Assembly (NCBI RefSeq): GCF_022346885.1
Contig: NZ_JAKRNK010000001.1
Location: 372,001-436,000, forward strand
Direction: 5' to 3'
DNA from: Paenibacillus sp. ACRRX
GTDB taxonomy: Bacteria > Bacillota > Bacilli > Paenibacillales > Paenibacillaceae
DNA length: 64,000 nt
Shown: positions 28,574 to 37,291 of the stretch, piece by piece
Layout: each line of letters starts with the position of its first letter
How positions within the stretch are numbered: the first letter of the stretch is position 1
Position numbers and translations under genes: made by a program
The notes under the pieces: model-generated
The model's database searches: none
The model's input: the letters and a program-made list of their open reading frames with translations, nothing else
Told to the model about the DNA's origin: nothing

Positions 28574-28662
28574 AAACAAAGACAAGTTGACACTCGAAAC
28601 TTCCAATGCAAATTGATGTTTAATATTTAATACTAATAGATCCAAGAAAGGTGATATAAATT

Positions 28663-29508
28663 TTGAAAAAGCTTATCTTTGGTGCTGTTCTTGCCATTCT
28701 CTTATGTAGTGCATTGACTACTTATGCAGCAGATACCCAAATAAAAGTTGATGGTATTTCTGTCGTATCTGATGTGAAGCCCGAATTTAGGAACAACCGC
28801 ACAATGGTACCGCTACGTGTTATTAGCGAAAATTTTGGGGCTAATGTTGATTGGTCGAATTCCGAAGTTACGCTTTCGAAAGACAATCTGAAAGTAATTA
28901 TAACTCCTAACAGCACTGCGGCGAAGAAGAACGGTGAAAAGATAACTCTTGATGTAAAACCTTATATAAAAAATAATCGTGTCATCGTACCCCTTCGTTT
29001 TATCGCAGAAACGTTTGGGTGTAATGTCGACTACAACAACTCTATAGTCACTGTAGACACCAAGCCATTGGTCGTTGATGGTGCAAAAATAAAAGCATTG
29101 CAATATGAATACCATATGGCGATGGGCGGCGTAGTCCAACAAATAAATGGGAATGCGTATAATGAAGCCATTTATCAACTTATTTCAAAAAACAAGGGTA
29201 CAAAGATAAAAGCTCCTGTCAGCTACTCTTGGAGGGTTAATCTTGATACACCTGGCTCTTATTATAAAAATGGGCAGTATAATTTTGGGGACGAAAAGGG
29301 AAATAGCGTAAAACAATATGATATCTATAGTTTAGTTAATGCATTCCCAGATGAGTTGCTATCAGGATTCCCAGACGTATTGATTTATGACGCTTCCGAA
29401 GACCAATGGTATATGTTTAGCAATGCCGCAATAGATTCCATTCGTCAGATGATAAATACGGCCGAAAAGAACGGATTTCTAAAGGTGATCAGCAATAATG
29501 TTGTTTAA
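28663..29508 (+). CDS. Secreted copper-amine-oxidase-N-like stalk domain protein
   Basis: A 281-residue exported protein with a signal peptide (1-22, ending TYAA). It has two copies of the 'copper amine oxidase N-terminal' fold, which despite the name is a structural stalk: NNRTMVPLRVISENFGANVDW (split across about 41-62) and NNRVIVPLRFIAETFGCNVDY (about 104-125). The C-terminal 150 residues are unassigned. TTG start nine bases after AAAGGTGA. The domain is very common in Paenibacillus surface proteins; the job of this one is unknown. Confidence 0.78.
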   Translation: MKKLIFGAVLAILLCSALTTYAADTQIKVDGISVVSDVKPEFRNNRTMVPLRVISENFGANVDWSNSEVTLSKDNLKVIITPNSTAAKKNGEKITLDVKPYIKNNRVIVPLRFIAETFGCNVDYNNSIVTVDTKPLVVDGAKIKALQYEYHMAMGGVVQQINGNAYNEAIYQLISKNKGTKIKAPVSYSWRVNLDTPGSYYKNGQYNFGDEKGNSVKQYDIYSLVNAFPDELLSGFPDVLIYDASEDQWYMFSNAAIDSIRQMINTAEKNGFLKVISNNVV

Positions 29509-29518
29509 TTGTATCGAA

Positions 29519-29540
29519 CTAACGAGCAGGATAGTTTCAA
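29519..29540 (+). repeat. Interspersed repeat copy B
   Basis: CTAACGAGCAGGATAGTTTC and two further A bases, one mismatch from the right-hand unit of copy A over its first 15 bases; starts 10 bases after the stalk-protein stop codon. Confidence 0.6.
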
Positions 29541-29585
29541 GATCATGTAGAATAAATTTTAGAAAAAACAAGGGAGATTAATAAA

Positions 29586-29981
29586 TTGAAGCATGAGATA
29601 AAAATTAATCTGCCAATAGCAGCGAATGAAGTTCCTAATTTGAGGGAACTTGTTGGTTGGGACGGCAGAGATTCAGACTATCCAACATTATTCGAACGTT
29701 GTAACTTTTGGGCTGGTCTCAGAGATGAACAAAATCAGCTTATAGCCTTCGGCTATGTTGCCGGGATGGGGTTACAACACGGGGACATGGAAGACATAAT
29801 TGTACATCCGGAGTTTCAGAAAGAAGGAATTGGCGAATCCTTAGTTAGGAAATTACTTCAAGAGGCAGAACGTGTTGGGTTAGAGATTATAACATTGACA
29901 TACGATTCAAAACATACATCCTTTTATACAAGGAGTGGGTTCACTCCCTGCTCTGGGGGATTATGGAGGAGGAAAGATTAA
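29586..29981 (+). CDS. GNAT-family N-acetyltransferase
   Basis: A 131-residue protein of the GNAT fold. The acetyl-CoA pyrophosphate loop is VHPEFQKEGIGESLV (motif A, about 77-91), preceded by the strand AGMGLQHGDMEDIIV and followed by FYTRSGFTP (motif B). TTG start behind AAGGGAGA. Substrate cannot be told. It sits between two repeat copies, so it may belong to an accessory cassette. Confidence 0.78.
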   Translation: MKHEIKINLPIAANEVPNLRELVGWDGRDSDYPTLFERCNFWAGLRDEQNQLIAFGYVAGMGLQHGDMEDIIVHPEFQKEGIGESLVRKLLQEAERVGLEIITLTYDSKHTSFYTRSGFTPCSGGLWRRKD

Positions 29982-29982
29982 A

Positions 29983-30006
29983 CCAACGGGACACGCTAGT
30001 TCAACA
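29983..30006 (+). repeat. Interspersed repeat copy C
   Basis: CCAACGGGACACGCTAGTTC followed by AACA, beginning two bases after the acetyltransferase stop codon; two mismatches from copy E. Confidence 0.65.
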
Positions 30007-30078
30007 CGCCCTGCTGATTATTAAAACCTCTCCTTAGAAGCAAACTAGATTTAATAGCTTCTATAGGGGGATTTTGTT

Positions 30079-30921
30079 ATGAAATTAAATGAGCTGTGGA
30101 GGTTGTATGAAGCTGACAAGCGCATTCAAGGATTCAGTACGAGAACTTTAAAAGCATACGCCCTTCAGCACAAAATGTTGATGCAAGAGCTTGGTAATCT
30201 CGATATCACAGAGGTAACGTTAACCATGCTGAAGTAGTACTTGGCAAAACAAGCTGATCGTTTGAAGCCAAGCAGCCTGGATCATCGCATTCGGTTTGTT
30301 CGTTCTTTTTTCCGTTACGCTTATGAAGAGACGTATCTGACTTCAAATCCTTCTCTAAAATTAAGAGAACCGAAATTAGATAAGCGCATTCCAAAATTTT
30401 TGATTGAGGAAGACGTCATCTACTTAAAGATCTCTTGTCAGTCACTCAGGGAAAGAGCGCTGCTGGAGTTTCTGTACAGCACCGGCTGCCGTGTTGGAGA
30501 GGTGGAGAAGATTAACATCGAGGATCTTAACTGGGAGAACTGTTCAGCAATTGTTAATGGCAAGGGATCGAAGCAAAGAGAAGTTTATTTTACGACAGAG
30601 TGCAAAGTATGGTTAAAGAAGTACCTGGCCAGCCGTGAGGACTCCTGAAAAGCCTTGTTTGTTACCGATACGCATCCAACAAAACGAATGACCATACCTA
30701 CGATTAGATGGGCCTTAAAACGGCTTGCAGACCGGGGAGAAATTGAAGCGAGCGTATACCCGCATCGCTTTCGGCATACTTATGCATGCCAGCTCCTTGA
30801 TAACGGTGCCCCCTTAGATTTCATCCAAGGCTTGCTCGGTCATGAGAAAGCATCGACCACTCAAATTTACGCACAGCTCCGCGGCGAACGTCGGAGAGAG
30901 CTTTATCGACGGTTCTTTTAA
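30079..30921 (+). pseudogene. Tyrosine recombinase/integrase with two in-frame stop codons
   Basis: One continuous frame of about 280 codons from ATG 30079 to TAA 30921 is interrupted by TAG at 30235-30237 and TGA at 30646-30648, without any frameshift. The N-terminal SAM-like core-binding domain (FSTRTLKAYALQHKML), and the catalytic residues of XerC/D-type recombinases are all still legible: Arg in TGCRVGEVEKI, Lys in GKGSKQRE, HRFRH, the GH of LLGHEKAS and the nucleophile Tyr in TTQIYAQL. The recent-looking damage suggests a lately inactivated mobile-element integrase. Stop-codon readthrough is possible but unsupported. Confidence 0.85.
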
Positions 30922-31044
30922 GTATTCATGGCGGCGGATCCCATTTAGAATTCCGCCGCCGTTCAACTAAAGGGCAGGAATTTTCCAAATTCTAAATGGT
31001 GTATAATATAACGAAGTAAGTGAATATTTTCGGGTGGTGAGTGT

Positions 31045-31506
31045 TTGGATAGAATTTATTATATTTATGAAATATACAGCCACTATTACAGCGGTTTTGC
31101 AGATTATGATAATATGTTGATTCACTTTGACCATATATCTTTTATAGATGCTACCACTCATGTATTTGAAATTATTCCAGCGAGCAATGAATTTTTAACT
31201 ATTGAAATAGAAAGCGAAAAATATTATAGGTATTGTTGCGAGAATGATTATCCTGACATCCTTTTCCGTTCAGATTACTGTGGAGAAAGAGAGCTTAAAA
31301 AGTTAGCTATTCTAAAGTCAGAACACCCAACTATATCGGAAAAACAATGGGAAGAAGCTGAACTTGAATATCAGCGATATTTATTTAGGGATAAATATTT
31401 AGATGCTAATAAGGATAACACAAATAGAAAGACAGGCATTGTACATTACGATATGAAAGAAACGGACTTGCCATATGAGCATTCATATATTGAATGGATG
31501 GATTGA
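31045..31506 (+). CDS. Hypothetical acidic protein
   Basis: A 153-residue, Tyr- and Glu-rich soluble protein starting at TTG 31045 after GGTGGTGAG. No signal peptide, membrane helix or known motif. Composition (many Tyr/Asp/Glu, small size, solitary position next to integrase remains) resembles immunity or orphan accessory proteins, but no family is recognised. Confidence 0.55.
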   Translation: MDRIYYIYEIYSHYYSGFADYDNMLIHFDHISFIDATTHVFEIIPASNEFLTIEIESEKYYRYCCENDYPDILFRSDYCGERELKKLAILKSEHPTISEKQWEEAELEYQRYLFRDKYLDANKDNTNRKTGIVHYDMKETDLPYEHSYIEWMD

Positions 31507-31570
31507 TTGAATAAAATAAGCATTTATAGTTTTGGAAATTTGTATTTTCTATAGAATAGGAGTTGCAAAA

Positions 31571-31732
31571 ATGCTCATTGAGTTTGAAAAACAATTAGAA
31601 TTGGGAAATGCAAGTAATAACATTGAAACAGATAGTAATCATTTTGTGGATTTGCATGATGGAAATATAGTTCTTTACAATAAGAAAATCAAACGCGTAA
31701 AGTCAAACTCGAACAAAAAAGCATTACTCTAA
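31571..31732 (+). CDS. Small hypothetical protein
   Basis: A 53-residue protein; ATG 31571 is preferred because TAGGAG lies eight bases upstream, and the longer frame from 31532 has no such site. Acidic first half, Lys-rich end (VKSNSNKKALL). The last codons form the first arm of the terminator. It may belong with the preceding hypothetical gene, 64 bases upstream. Confidence 0.45.
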   Translation: MLIEFEKQLELGNASNNIETDSNHFVDLHDGNIVLYNKKIKRVKSNSNKKALL

Positions 31733-31751
31733 TCATTAAGAAATGCTTTTT
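31715..31751 (+). terminator. Terminator overlapping the end of the small gene
   Basis: AAAAAAGCATT (31715-31725) pairs with AATGCTTTTT (31742-31751). Confidence 0.6.
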
Positions 31752-31768
31752 GTTAGTTGAACCATTAC

Positions 31769-31827
31769 GCTAACGGGAAACGATAGTTGAATAATGGTAT
31801 AAAGGAAGCTGACCAAAATCAGCTGCC
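31769..31827 (+). repeat. Interspersed repeat copy D with hairpin
   Basis: GCTAACGGGAAACGATAGTT then GAA (31769-31791), followed by a hairpin GGAAGCTGA/TCAGCTGCC (31804-31827). The palindrome-then-hairpin order is the same as in copies A and E. Confidence 0.65.
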
Positions 31828-31874
31828 TATTTCAAACTTTCAAGCAGAATAATGCGATTAAAGGGAATGATTTG

Positions 31875-32317
31875 ATGAATAAGCATTTAAAGAATCTTGC
31901 CTATGAAATCAACTCGTTTAAAAAATGGGCAAATGAAGTAAATGACAAGAGTAAAGAATGGGAAACGGATTATCTTCAATGGGATAGAATTTATCTCGCT
32001 ATTAATGAAGTATTACGGAATGTCCCATTAATGAATTGGAGCAAGATGATTACGAATTGTTGCTTTATTCATTGGCAAGAGACAATGAAGTTGAAAATGT
32101 TTTACAGTCACTTATTAATTACCCAGAGGCGTTAAAACATCTGGCATATAGAGCCCCCACGTATGAAGATTACGAAGCATGATGGCAAGTAGCGTATGGA
32201 CTTGGGGAAATTAAGGACAGGGACGATGAAGTACAAGAACTCTTAAATAAATTTTTGCAGATGAAAATGAATACGTTCGAAGAAGAGCAACTTTTGCAAA
32301 TGAAAATGGATAAATAA
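31875..32317 (+). pseudogene. Decayed gene of a small helical-repeat-like protein
   Basis: ATG 31875 (behind AAGGGA) opens a frame encoding MNKHLKNLAYEINSFKKW and onwards. Near 32020-32035 the coding signal passes to another frame (NELEQDDYELLLYSLARDNE), which continues through an in-frame TGA at 32180-32182 (EDYEA-stop-WQVAYGLGEIKD) to TAA 32317. The second part resembles HEAT-like helical repeats. One frameshift plus one nonsense codon make it a pseudogene; family uncertain. Confidence 0.6.
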
Positions 32318-32333
32318 GTCCCAATTGTTTTTA

Positions 32334-32405
32334 GGCTAACGGGACACGTTAGTTCAATGAAATAGCGACAGGCTAGGACCTTATTTTCTAGTCCTTGGCT
32401 GTCGC
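32334..32405 (+). repeat. Interspersed repeat copy E with hairpin
   Basis: GCTAACGGGACACGTTAGTT then CAA (32335-32357) is the best palindromic copy. A hairpin with outer arms AGCGACAG/CTGTCGCT follows at about 32363-32405. It lies 17 bases after the decayed gene. The remaining interval to 32585 is AT-rich promoter region. Confidence 0.7.
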
Positions 32406-32585
32406 TGTCTCAATTCGCCAGATTACTGCCTTCGCCAGGCGTTGAATCGTTTTTAAGGTACATAATCAATATGTGTATCCAGAGCCTTTCTCTCAAAACG
32501 CTAAATTATTATTTTTCCATCTTTGTAACATTTTCAGTACATTCACGTCTAGGGGAAGAATAAAAGATATGCGGAGGGAAAAAAG

Positions 32586-33461
32586 ATGAGAAATGTAATG
32601 AAAAAACCACTGATTCTACTCATGTTAATCGCCATCTTCAGCATGGGCATTAGCGGATCTGCTTTTGCTCATAAAGGGAACAATCAGAGTAAACAAGACG
32701 GGAAAGAAAGCTTGAACGCGGCAACAGCAGTGACTATGATCGTAAAAGGCTTGGATTTAAACATCGACAATATTAAATTTATCAAGAAACCGGAGGCAGC
32801 CGACTATTATACGAAGATTAAAAACAACTCTTCATACGCGGAATACTTCATCATCGCTCAATTTAACGGACTTGGCATTGCAAAAGACATTAATCCTTCT
32901 GCTAAAGTCACCCGGGAGCAATTCGCCAAATGGCTATTTGGGGAACTGAGCTATCAAGGAAATTATGCATGGATCGAAACTTTCCAAAGCGTTTCGGATG
33001 CCGACCAAGTGACAAACGGATACATGGATAGTATTCAGAAGCTGCTCATTGCTAAAATCGTCTCCCTAGACAGCAAGCATCGCTTCTACCCTAAAAGCTA
33101 TATCACCCGCGCAGAAGCTGCCGATATGATCCGCAAAACGTTAAAATTCATTAAAAATACAAAACCGCTAACACCTGATACTTCCGAGCTCAACCAAGTA
33201 AAAATCACTTCAGATAAAGAAACGAATTCTGTCACCCGAGTTACGTTATCCGCCCTAGCTCCTCACTCTGGATATGGACTCGAGATCACGGGCATCCAAT
33301 TCTCGAAAGGTGTAGCGACTATTCAATATAGAGTCGTGCAGCCTGATCCTGACAAAATGTACATGCAAGTCATCACTGAATTGAAAGCCGTGACTTATAT
33401 ACCTTCAGACTACAAAGCTGTACTTGGGGTAGTAAGACCCACAGATCCATTCCAAGGTTAA
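32586..33461 (+). CDS. Secreted protein with SLH-like domains and a PrcB-type C-terminal domain
   Basis: A 291-residue exported protein: signal peptide (1-28, ending SAFA), then two degenerate SLH-like units (NAATAVTMIVKGLDLN to VTREQFAKWLF, about 42-125; and FQSVSDADQVTNGYMDSIQ to ITRAEAADMIRK, about 135-190). The C-terminal ~80 residues (about 205-290: GYGLEITGIQFSKGVATIQY, then VQPDPDKMYMQ) match the PrcB_C fold seen in protease-complex subunits and many Firmicute surface proteins. Probably a wall-attached accessory protein. Confidence 0.68.
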   Translation: MRNVMKKPLILLMLIAIFSMGISGSAFAHKGNNQSKQDGKESLNAATAVTMIVKGLDLNIDNIKFIKKPEAADYYTKIKNNSSYAEYFIIAQFNGLGIAKDINPSAKVTREQFAKWLFGELSYQGNYAWIETFQSVSDADQVTNGYMDSIQKLLIAKIVSLDSKHRFYPKSYITRAEAADMIRKTLKFIKNTKPLTPDTSELNQVKITSDKETNSVTRVTLSALAPHSGYGLEITGIQFSKGVATIQYRVVQPDPDKMYMQVITELKAVTYIPSDYKAVLGVVRPTDPFQG

Positions 33462-33468
33462 TATTGTT

Positions 33469-33491
33469 GAGCAGGCTGTCGAAGCCTGCTC
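33469..33491 (+). terminator. Terminator after the SLH/PrcB-like gene
   Basis: GAGCAGGCT (33469-33477) pairs with AGCCTGCTC (33483-33491), followed by ATTTTG. Confidence 0.7.
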
Positions 33492-33518
33492 ATTTTGTTA
33501 AGCTACCGGATAGGAATG

Positions 33519-33660
33519 TTGAATACAACCTCGAATAGTCATATAAACCAATAAGTCATTATTTTTGGGAAAGGGTAAAAGGAAAATGAACAATAATACA
33601 GCTCTGTGCGAATGATAAAAACATGGAGACATTACAAGCCGCGTAAATCGCGGTTTTTTT
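33519..33660 (+). promoter_or_regulatory. Possible short transcript with mini-ORF upstream of the cytolysin gene
   Basis: TTGAAT (33519-33524), 17 bases, TATAAA (33542-33547) form a sigma-A-like promoter. It is followed by AAAGGAAA and a 9-codon ORF (33586-33615, MNNNTALCE) and then a terminator CCGCG-TAAAT-CGCGG with seven or more T (33639-33660). This gives either a ~100-nt small RNA or a leader. The following 290 bases up to the cytolysin start are AT-rich; a TATAAT at 33876-33881 may be the toxin's own -10. Confidence 0.4.
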
Positions 33661-33950
33661 GTTTTATGCTCCCAATTTCTTGTCACTGACACCTCACGCC
33701 AGTATAGGCTAGAAAATTGAACTCATAATTGTTGAGCAGTTATGTGTTGATAGTGTAATTCAAAAAGATTGTGGACAACAAGCTAGCCCAGGACCAGTTC
33801 AGACAAAAGCTAGCGACGCAATCATTTGTAATGAAATGGATTGGGTATATTTACTTACATATGTTCATATAAAAATATAATAATTTGATATCAAAATACC
33901 GATAAAACTAGTACAGCAAGACTATTTTACACAAAAAAGGGGAAGTTTTT

Positions 33951-35453
33951 ATGACAATTCCGAAAAAGAGAAAAGGAAGAAAGTGGCTTGTTAGTCTATT
34001 AGTCAGTTTACAGGTGTTCACTTATTCGAGTATTTCCTTCGCAGCACCAAACGAACTCCATGATATTGACAGTGGGATCGCGGGACTTACTTACAATCGC
34101 AATGAAGTCTTGGCTGTAAAAGGGGATCAAATCAGTAGTTTTGTTCCTAAAGAAGGTCGTCAATCCAATGGTAAATTTATTGTAGTTGAACGGGATAAAA
34201 AATCGCTCACAACTTCACCCGTAGATATCTCCATTATTGATTCCATCACAAATCGAACTTATCCAGGTGCTATACAGCTGGCAAATCAGGATTTTGCGGA
34301 TAATCAGCCTAGTTTGCTTATGGCAAAGAGACAACCGTTAGATATTAGCATTGATCTGCCCGGTTTGAAGAATGAAAATACAATCGCGGTTCAAAATCCG
34401 AATTACAGCAGCGTATCTGGGGCCGTTGATCAGCTCGTGTCGACATGGGGTGAGAAGTACTCTGGTACGCATACACTGCCTGCAAGATTACAGTATGCAG
34501 AATCTATGGTTTATAGCAAAAATCAAATTTCGAGTGCACTAAATGTGAACGCTCAAGTGCTTAACGGCACGCTTGGAATCGACTTTAACGCGGTCGCAAG
34601 CGGCGAGAAAAAAGTGATGATTGCCGCTTATAAGCAAATCTTCTATACTGTCAGCGCAGCACTTCCTAACAACCCATCGGAGTTGTTTGACAACAGTGTA
34701 ACGTTTGCTGAATTGGTCCGAAAAGGAGTAAGCAACGAGACCCCGCCACTCATGGTGTCTAACGTATCTTATGGCAGAACAATCTACGTAAAATTAGAGA
34801 CGACCTCAAAGAGCAGTGATGTTCAAACCGCATTTAAATTATTGCTTAACAATCCTAGCGTTCAAACCAGTGGCCAGTACAAAGATATTTATGAAAACAG
34901 TTCGTTTACTGCTGTTGTATTAGGCGGCGATGCACAAACACATAACCAAGTCGTCACAAAAGACTTCAATGTCATTCAAAGTGTCATCAAGGACAATGCA
35001 CAGTTCAGCAGTAAGAACCCAGCTTATCCTATTTCTTATACTAGTGTCTTCTTGAAAGACAATTCCATTGCAGCGGTTCATAACAATACCGAGTATATCG
35101 AAACAAAAACGACAGAATATACAAAAGGTAAAATAACACTTGATCATAGTGGCGCGTATGTAGCTCAATTTGAAGTGTCTTGGGATGAGTTTACGTATGA
35201 CGAAAATGGACAAGAAATCATTACTCATAAAACATGGGAAGGAAGTGGCCGAAATAGAACAGCTCACTTCTCGACAGAGATTCCACTTCCGCCCAATGCC
35301 AAGAACATAAAAATCTTTGCAAAAGAATGCACGGGTCTTGCCTGGGAATGGTGGAGAACCATTATAGATGAAACGAACGTTCCGTTAACCAACAATATAC
35401 AAGTTTCGATTTGGGGAACAACGTTGTATCCGTCAACATCCATCAGCCAATAG
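33951..35453 (+). CDS. alv: Cholesterol-dependent cytolysin, alveolysin-type
   Basis: A 500-residue secreted pore-forming toxin that binds membrane cholesterol, oligomerises and inserts a large beta barrel. A Sec signal peptide covers about residues 1-32. The undecapeptide [11 protein letters not shown] is intact at 459-469, with the thiol Cys460, and the cholesterol-recognition Thr-Leu pair is at 491-492 (GTTLYP). The central region ([17 protein letters not shown], then [15 protein letters not shown]) carries the helices that become transmembrane hairpins. Length and sequence are those of alveolysin (501 aa) from P. alvei. AAAGGGG precedes the ATG; a terminator follows at once, so it is monocistronic. 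Confidence 0.95.
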   Translation: MTIPKKRKGRKWLVSLLVSLQVFTYSSISFAAPNELHDIDSGIAGLTYNRNEVLAVKGDQISSFVPKEGRQSNGKFIVVERDKKSLTTSPVDISIIDSITNRTYPGAIQLANQDFADNQPSLLMAKRQPLDISIDLPGLKNENTIAVQNPNYSSVSGAVDQLVSTWGEKYSGTHTLPARLQYAESMVYSKNQISSALNVNAQVLNGTLGIDFNAVASGEKKVMIAAYKQIFYTVSAALPNNPSELFDNSVTFAELVRKGVSNETPPLMVSNVSYGRTIYVKLETTSKSSDVQTAFKLLLNNPSVQTSGQYKDIYENSSFTAVVLGGDAQTHNQVVTKDFNVIQSVIKDNAQFSSKNPAYPISYTSVFLKDNSIAAVHNNTEYIETKTTEYTKGKITLDHSGAYVAQFEVSWDEFTYDENGQEIITHKTWEGSGRNRTAHFSTEIPLPPNAKNIKIFAKECTGLAWEWWRTIIDETNVPLTNNIQVSIWGTTLYPSTSISQ

Positions 35454-35461
35454 TCATTTCT

Positions 35462-35492
35462 GAAAATCTCCCTTTCTGATAGGGAGATTTTC
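35462..35492 (+). terminator. Intrinsic terminator after the cytolysin gene
   Basis: GAAAATCTCCCT (35462-35473) pairs exactly with AGGGAGATTTTC (35481-35492), followed by TTTTT. Confidence 0.85.
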
Positions 35493-35584
35493 TTTTTGTA
35501 AGGTATGTTTTCTTTTATTGTTGGTGATTGACCAAAAGAAAACCGCTCACAATATTGGCGGCAAATCTAACTATCATTCAACGT

Positions 35585-36058
35585 TCATTTTACATTTTGA
35601 AACAAACCTCTACCGATTACATTGGCTGATATTGGTTTAATTCCAATCTCTCTGCCCCATATGGATAGTTGACCCATATGATGAATTTCATGTGCAATTA
35701 CATGACGCAAAATTTCACCCTTGGTATAACATTCTTCAGTCCAGGGAACAGTCACAACCTCGTTATCAAAATCATTGGACCATGTATTCAGGAATACCTG
35801 TGTTTCATTTACCCAAGAATCGGAAAGTTCCTTTACTTGTTGAAGTGAATTATAGTTCTCATACTGCACTTGAATGTCTGGCTTCCCTTGTATTCCACGA
35901 ATCCAACTATACTCCACGTCTGAAATATGGAAAAGTGTATGAAGAATGCTGCCTACCCCACCAATTCGATTACGCAGCAATTCCTCCATTGGAATTTGTT
36001 TGCACAGCTCAAACCATTCATCTCGTACCATCCAGTTATACTGAAACAACGTTACCAA
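35585..36058 (-). CDS. DinB-family protein
   Basis: A 157-residue four-helix-bundle protein. The three metal-binding histidines of the DinB/YfiT fold are visible: SILHTLFHISDVEYSW (first His) and HVIAHEIHHMGQL (HxxxH pair) near the C-terminus. Bacillus DinB-like enzymes are often bacillithiol-dependent transferases. TTG start with GGAGCGA upstream. Stands alone. The 480 bases between it and the glutamine importer (36059-36542) hold no gene; a T-run at 36405-36412 lacks a clear stem. Confidence 0.8.
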   Translation of the reverse strand: MVTLFQYNWMVRDEWFELCKQIPMEELLRNRIGGVGSILHTLFHISDVEYSWIRGIQGKPDIQVQYENYNSLQQVKELSDSWVNETQVFLNTWSNDFDNEVVTVPWTEECYTKGEILRHVIAHEIHHMGQLSIWGREIGIKPISANVIGRGLFQNVK

Positions 36059-36542
36059 CTCAATCGCTCCTTATTAAATATTTCTGAATTTCATCTCTTA
36101 TCATAGATAGTCGTTCATTCGCGATGAAAAGGATACCTGTATAAATTTAGTAGTAGTCTCATTTACAGTGAAAGACAAAAGGTGACCCCTATATTTATCT
36201 TATCTGACGCTGTATTCTCCTCTTCCTTGCTGTCAAAATGGGGAAACCAAGCGAGATAGGCTTCTCTAATTATAGAACAAACGTTCCTGTTTGTCTAATA
36301 TCAGCCAATGAAATTTAACATCATCAATTTGATAAGTAAATTCGCAATATATTAACAGCCATCCATATGCTATTTTTTCTGCCTACAGTAGTAAATACGG
36401 GGGGCTTTTTTTATTTGTCCGAATGTTTAGTAGATAAATTCTAATTTTAAATATTTAATTCTGTCGGATTCTGTAGGTTTTCGTGGGTACCCGATTAACT
36501 TTGAATAACCACCTATTTCATTCGAAGGAGAGGGGGACAGGG

Positions 36543-37271
36543 ATGATTCATTTCCATCAGATTAATAAGCATTACGGTCCTTATCATGTGCTGAAAGATA
36601 TTAATTTATCGATCAAACAAGGTGAGGTTGTCGTCGTGATCGGCCCGAGCGGATCTGGAAAAAGTACATTGGTACGCTGTATTAACCGCTTGGAGTTGGT
36701 TACGGACGGTGAATTGATTGTTGACGGTATGCGTGTAAATGACAAATCTATCGACATTAACCATCTGCGGCGCAATATCGGGATGGTATTCCAACATTTC
36801 AACTTGTACCCACACAAGACGGTACTGCAAAACATTACCCTTGCTCCTACAAAAGTAGCAGGCATGTCAAAGTTTGAGGCAGAAGAAGCGGCGATGCTAA
36901 ACCTTGAGAAAGTAGGCATCGCTGATAAAGCTAATGCTTTTCCGTCCCAGTTGTCCGGCGGTCAGCAGCAGCGTGTCGCTATCGCACGGGGACTCGCAAT
37001 GAAACCTAAAATTATGTTGTTCGACGAGCCTACCTCGGCACTAGATCCAGAAACAATCGGCGAAGTGCTGGACGTCATGCGACAGCTGGCGCGGGAAGGC
37101 ATGACGATGGTGGTAGTCACTCACGAGATGGGTTTCGCCAAAGAAGTGGCGGATCGGATTGTATTTATGGATCAAGGCAGAATTATTGAAGAGGCGGAGC
37201 CATCACAAATTTTCACGCAACCATGCGAAGAGCGGGCTCGATTGTTCCTCAGTCGGATATTAAACCACTAA
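36543..37271 (+). CDS. glnQ: Amino-acid (glutamine-type) ABC transporter ATP-binding protein
   Basis: A 242-residue polar-amino-acid importer ATPase. ATG 36543 is chosen after GGAGAGGGGGA; the frame runs 20 codons further upstream without a start signal. Walker [11 protein letters not shown]-loop [12 protein letters not shown], signature [20 protein letters not shown], Walker [14 protein letters not shown] and switch [16 protein letters not shown] are complete. Gene order ATPase-binding protein-permease-permease is that of B. subtilis glnQHMP. Confidence 0.88.
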   Translation: MIHFHQINKHYGPYHVLKDINLSIKQGEVVVVIGPSGSGKSTLVRCINRLELVTDGELIVDGMRVNDKSIDINHLRRNIGMVFQHFNLYPHKTVLQNITLAPTKVAGMSKFEAEEAAMLNLEKVGIADKANAFPSQLSGGQQQRVAIARGLAMKPKIMLFDEPTSALDPETIGEVLDVMRQLAREGMTMVVVTHEMGFAKEVADRIVFMDQGRIIEEAEPSQIFTQPCEERARLFLSRILNH

Positions 37272-37291
37272 AATCATAAGGAGAGATGGAT

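Noticed and set aside
30235-30648. Integrase as an intact gene using readthrough of TAG and TGA
   Set aside because: Two different stop codons in one gene and no recoding signal visible; a pseudogene is simpler.
33841-33900. A PlcR box controlling the cytolysin
   Set aside because: ATATGTTCATAT resembles half of a PlcR box but lacks the full TATGnAn4TnCATA spacing.
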